Assembly: GCA_045113775.1 (NCBI GenBank)
Contig: JBGUJH010000165.1
Span: 1-32,564 of the forward strand
Source: CAG-791 sp045113775
GTDB taxonomy: Bacteria; Bacillota; Clostridia; Lachnospirales; Lachnospiraceae
Direction of reading: 5' to 3'
Length of the DNA stretch: 32,564 nucleotides
The position numbers and the translations under genes are program-made. The stretch's first letter is position 1, and every line of letters starts with the position of its first letter. Below, one piece after another: positions 30,253 through 32,564 of this stretch. Under the pieces are notes generated by a model, which was given only the letters and a program-made list of their open reading frames with translations, was not told where the DNA came from and searched no databases.

Positions 30253-31470
30253 ATGCAGAGATTTACAAACCCGAGAGACATTTACCACGGAAAAGGTGCC
30301 CTTGAAGCACTGAAGACACTCGAAGGCAAGAAGGCGGTGATCTGCGTAGGCGGCGGCTCCATGAAGAGATTCGGATTCCTGGACAGAGCGAAGAGCTATC
30401 TGGAAGAAGCAGGAATGGAAGTTAAGATCTTCGAAGGCATCGAGCCCGATCCGTCTGTTGAGACCGTTATGAAAGGCGCAGCCTTCATGCAGGAATTCGG
30501 TCCCGACTGGATCGTTGCGATCGGCGGAGGTTCTCCGATCGATGCGGCAAAGGCTATGTGGATCAAGTACGAGTATCCGGAGACCACATTCGAGGATATG
30601 TGCAAGGTCTTCGGCCTTCCCAAGCTTAGAACAAAGGCACACTTCTGTGCAGTTTCTTCCACATCCGGAACCGCTACTGAAGTTACTGCTTTCTCCATCA
30701 TCACTAACTATGATAAGGGCATTAAGTATCCCATCGCCGATTTCCAGATCACTCCCGATGTTGCGATCGTAGATCCCGAACTGGCGGAGACCATGCCCAA
30801 GAAGCTCGTCGCGCACACCGGTATGGACGCGATGACTCACGCGATCGAGGCCTATGTATCCACCGTGCACAGCGACTTCACAGATGCGCCCGCAATCCGC
30901 GCTATCGAGATGATCCAGAGAGATCTGGTCAACTCCTACAACGGCGATATGCAGGCTCGCGATGACATGCACAGCGCACAGTGCCTTGCCGGCATCGCTT
31001 TCTCTTCCGGACTTCTGGGCATCGTACACTCCATGGCCCACAAGACCGGTGCAGTCTTTGCTGACTATGGCGCTCATATCATCCACGGCGCAGCTAATGC
31101 AATGTATCTTCCTAAGGTCATCGCGTTCAACGCTAAGAATGAGGAAGCCAAAAAGAGGTACGCTGTTATCGCTGATTACATGCATCTGGAAGGAAACACT
31201 GAGGACGAGAAGGTTGCAGCGCTCATCGCTTATCTGCGCGGCATGAACGATCAGCTGAATATCCCTCACTGCATTAAGAACTACGGCGCTGACAGCTACT
31301 ACGCAGAGCAGGGATTTGTTCCGGAGAACGTATTCCTTGAGAGACTCCATGACATTGCGGCAAATGCTATTCTGGATGCATGCACAGGCTCTAATCCCAG
31401 ACAGCCCAGCCAGGAGGAGATGGAGAAGCTCCTGAAGTGCTGCTACTACGATCTGGATGTTGACTTCTGA
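30253..31470 (+). CDS. Iron-containing alcohol dehydrogenase
   Basis: 405 residues, AAGGAG ahead of the ATG. The NAD(P)-binding part has AVICVGGGSMKRFG and IVAIGGGSPIDAAKAMW. The metal ligands of the family are in place: D192 and H196 (GMDAMTHAIEAY), H263 (HSMAHKTGA) and H278 (IIHGAANAM). It reduces aldehydes to alcohols or the reverse with NAD(P)H. It resembles clostridial butanol/ethanol dehydrogenases in overall shape, but the substrate cannot be fixed. It has its own promoter and terminator and is thus a single-gene unit. Confidence 0.94.
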   Translation: MQRFTNPRDIYHGKGALEALKTLEGKKAVICVGGGSMKRFGFLDRAKSYLEEAGMEVKIFEGIEPDPSVETVMKGAAFMQEFGPDWIVAIGGGSPIDAAKAMWIKYEYPETTFEDMCKVFGLPKLRTKAHFCAVSSTSGTATEVTAFSIITNYDKGIKYPIADFQITPDVAIVDPELAETMPKKLVAHTGMDAMTHAIEAYVSTVHSDFTDAPAIRAIEMIQRDLVNSYNGDMQARDDMHSAQCLAGIAFSSGLLGIVHSMAHKTGAVFADYGAHIIHGAANAMYLPKVIAFNAKNEEAKKRYAVIADYMHLEGNTEDEKVAALIAYLRGMNDQLNIPHCIKNYGADSYYAEQGFVPENVFLERLHDIAANAILDACTGSNPRQPSQEEMEKLLKCCYYDLDVDF

Positions 31471-31494
31471 TTATTGATGATCTGATTATTGAAA

Positions 31495-31543
31495 GAAGAC
31501 CGCTGCGTTTACTGATCTTTATCAGCAACAGCAGCGGTCTTTC
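31495..31543 (+). terminator. Terminator of the alcohol dehydrogenase gene
   Basis: AAGACCGCTGC (31496-31506) pairs with GCAGCGGTCTT (31531-31541), with an inner CTGAT/ATCAG pair, followed by TTT. Confidence 0.8.
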
Positions 31544-31595
31544 TGATATACTTCAGAGAAAAGACTAAGAATTGATATGGGGGATTAAGAAAACG

Positions 31596-32438
31596 ATGAA
31601 AGTAACTTTTTTCGGAACAACGACGCTGCTTTTTGACGACGGCAAAGACCAGATCTTTTTCGACGCCCATTTCACAAGGCCATCACTGGTCAAATATGCC
31701 GGAAACGGGAAGTCCGTTACAGACACGTCCCTGTGTGACAAACTGATCAAACTTCATCGGATTAACAGACTCAGGGCAGTTTTCATCTCCCATACGCATC
31801 ATGACCACGTCATGGATGCTCCCTATATTGCGGGCCAATGCGGTGCTGTGATCTACGGGAGCGAATCTGCCATGAATGTTGCGCTTGGGGGCGGAATCCC
31901 GGAGGATCGAATTGTTGTATTCGGCCATGGGAGCAGTTATGAGATTGGAGAGTATAGAATTCGAATCTTGAAGTCACTTCACTCCAAACCGACCATACTC
32001 AACAATGATCTGGGAATACCGATCACAGAACCTCTGGTCCAGCCGGCAGGTTTAAGGGAATACAAAGAGGGCGGCTCATACGATTTCTATATAGAGCACG
32101 GAGAGCAGAAGATCCTGATCCGACCCAGCTTCAATTACATAAAGGGGCAGCTGGACGGCATACACGCTGATGTACTGTTTCTCGGTGTCGCCGGCCTGGC
32201 AAAGGCGGACCGCGATATGGAAAAAGCTTTCTTTGCAGAAACAGTGGCGAAGACAGGAGCGAAACTTGTGATCCCTGTTCATTGGGACAATTTCTTTTCA
32301 CCCTTAAACCGCCCGATCACAGGTATGCCGGAATTTATAGAAAATACAGAACGTGTCTTTTTCAGAGCGGCAAGATACTGTGAGGCCCACGACGTAAACT
32401 TCCTGATCCAGTACCCTCGAACTTGCATTGAGATTTGA
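31596..32438 (+). CDS. MBL-fold metallo-hydrolase
   Basis: 280 residues from MKVTFFGTTTLLFDDGKDQIFFD; this start begins the conserved beta strand, although the nearest purine-rich site (GGGGGA) is 11 bases away and an ATG at 31572 is also in frame. The metal motif SHTHHDHVMD supplies H66, H68, D70 and H71. IPVHWDNFFSPL near the C-terminus supplies a further His. The family is that of UlaG-like and related hydrolases with many substrates; no specific function is assigned. No partner gene is near. Confidence 0.82.
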   Translation: MKVTFFGTTTLLFDDGKDQIFFDAHFTRPSLVKYAGNGKSVTDTSLCDKLIKLHRINRLRAVFISHTHHDHVMDAPYIAGQCGAVIYGSESAMNVALGGGIPEDRIVVFGHGSSYEIGEYRIRILKSLHSKPTILNNDLGIPITEPLVQPAGLREYKEGGSYDFYIEHGEQKILIRPSFNYIKGQLDGIHADVLFLGVAGLAKADRDMEKAFFAETVAKTGAKLVIPVHWDNFFSPLNRPITGMPEFIENTERVFFRAARYCEAHDVNFLIQYPRTCIEI

Positions 32439-32564
32439 TGAGTGCGGGTATTTCGTTTGGCGATTAATTAATGAGAAAAAAGGTCAGTTGCCAAGCGAAA
32501 CGCAAGTTCGTCAGAGTAAATGAGAGGAAATCTCAGGACCAGATATTCCGGCACCCAGGATATG

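Noticed and set aside
32447..32503. Inverted TTTCG-TTTGGC / GCCAA-GCGAAA near the window end.
   Set aside because: Imperfect with a long loop and no T run; too weak to call a terminator, and the rest lies at the window edge.

Overview
The window looks like a chromosomal segment of a GC-rich anaerobic Firmicute, most likely Clostridia and probably Lachnospiraceae. The evidence is a type III glutamine synthetase, an ANTAR regulator overlapping a type I glutamine synthetase gene, an ECF-type thiamine transporter under a TPP riboswitch, a clostridial PurF with Fe-S cysteines, DUF4405/flavodoxin genes and strong AGGAGG ribosome-binding sites. The species cannot be named from the sequence alone. 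No tRNA, rRNA, CRISPR array or intact transposase was seen.

Layout. 1-2760: an AraC-type regulator (minus strand, cut by the window edge) diverges from a cytoplasmic GH13 glucosidase. 2793-3604: thiT behind a TPP riboswitch (minus strand). 3700-22640: a large nitrogen/glutamine block holding an orphan PEP-synthase-like protein, purF (minus strand), an Amt-PII fusion, glnN (GSIII), gltB, gltD, pyrG, a GSI-type glnA and an ANTAR antiterminator. 22678-24060: hflX (minus strand). 24160-27609: a TetR-controlled flavodoxin / exported flavodoxin lipoprotein / DUF4405 membrane protein / FMN-reductase cassette. 27610-28335: a gene-poor stretch with hairpins and short direct repeats. 28336-32438: a membrane-anchored GH13 enzyme, an iron-type alcohol dehydrogenase and an MBL-fold hydrolase.

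Two layers of structure stand out in the nitrogen block. First, four transcription units (the PEP-synthase-like gene, purF, amt-glnK and glnN) have leaders in which a small hairpin with a six-base loop (A at position 1, G at position 4, usually AAGGNN) forms the 5' arm of a rho-independent terminator. This is the known recognition signature of ANTAR antiterminators, and an ANTAR protein is encoded at the end of the block, so a local nitrogen attenuation regulon is proposed. The amt and glnN promoters also share a TTGTATACAA palindrome just upstream of -35.

Second, a short interspersed repeat (core GACCTCTGRGGTAGTTTG, often as two copies 33-34 bases apart or as an inverted pair) lies between genes and also in frame inside purF (C-terminal tail), gltB (linker), gltD (loop) and pyrG (about 50-residue repeat-rich insert). 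It is read as ...PQRS... in one orientation and TSGVVC in the other. It appears to be a small mobile or expanding element tolerated in conserved enzymes, comparable in principle to Rickettsia palindromic elements. All copies seen lie between about 3.6 and 19.5 kb.

Functionally, the block covers ammonium uptake and sensing (Amt-PII), assimilation (GSIII, GSI, GOGAT) and two glutamine-consuming amidotransferases of nucleotide synthesis (PurF, PyrG). The flavodoxin cassette reads as a possible route for moving electrons across the membrane to an exported flavodoxin.
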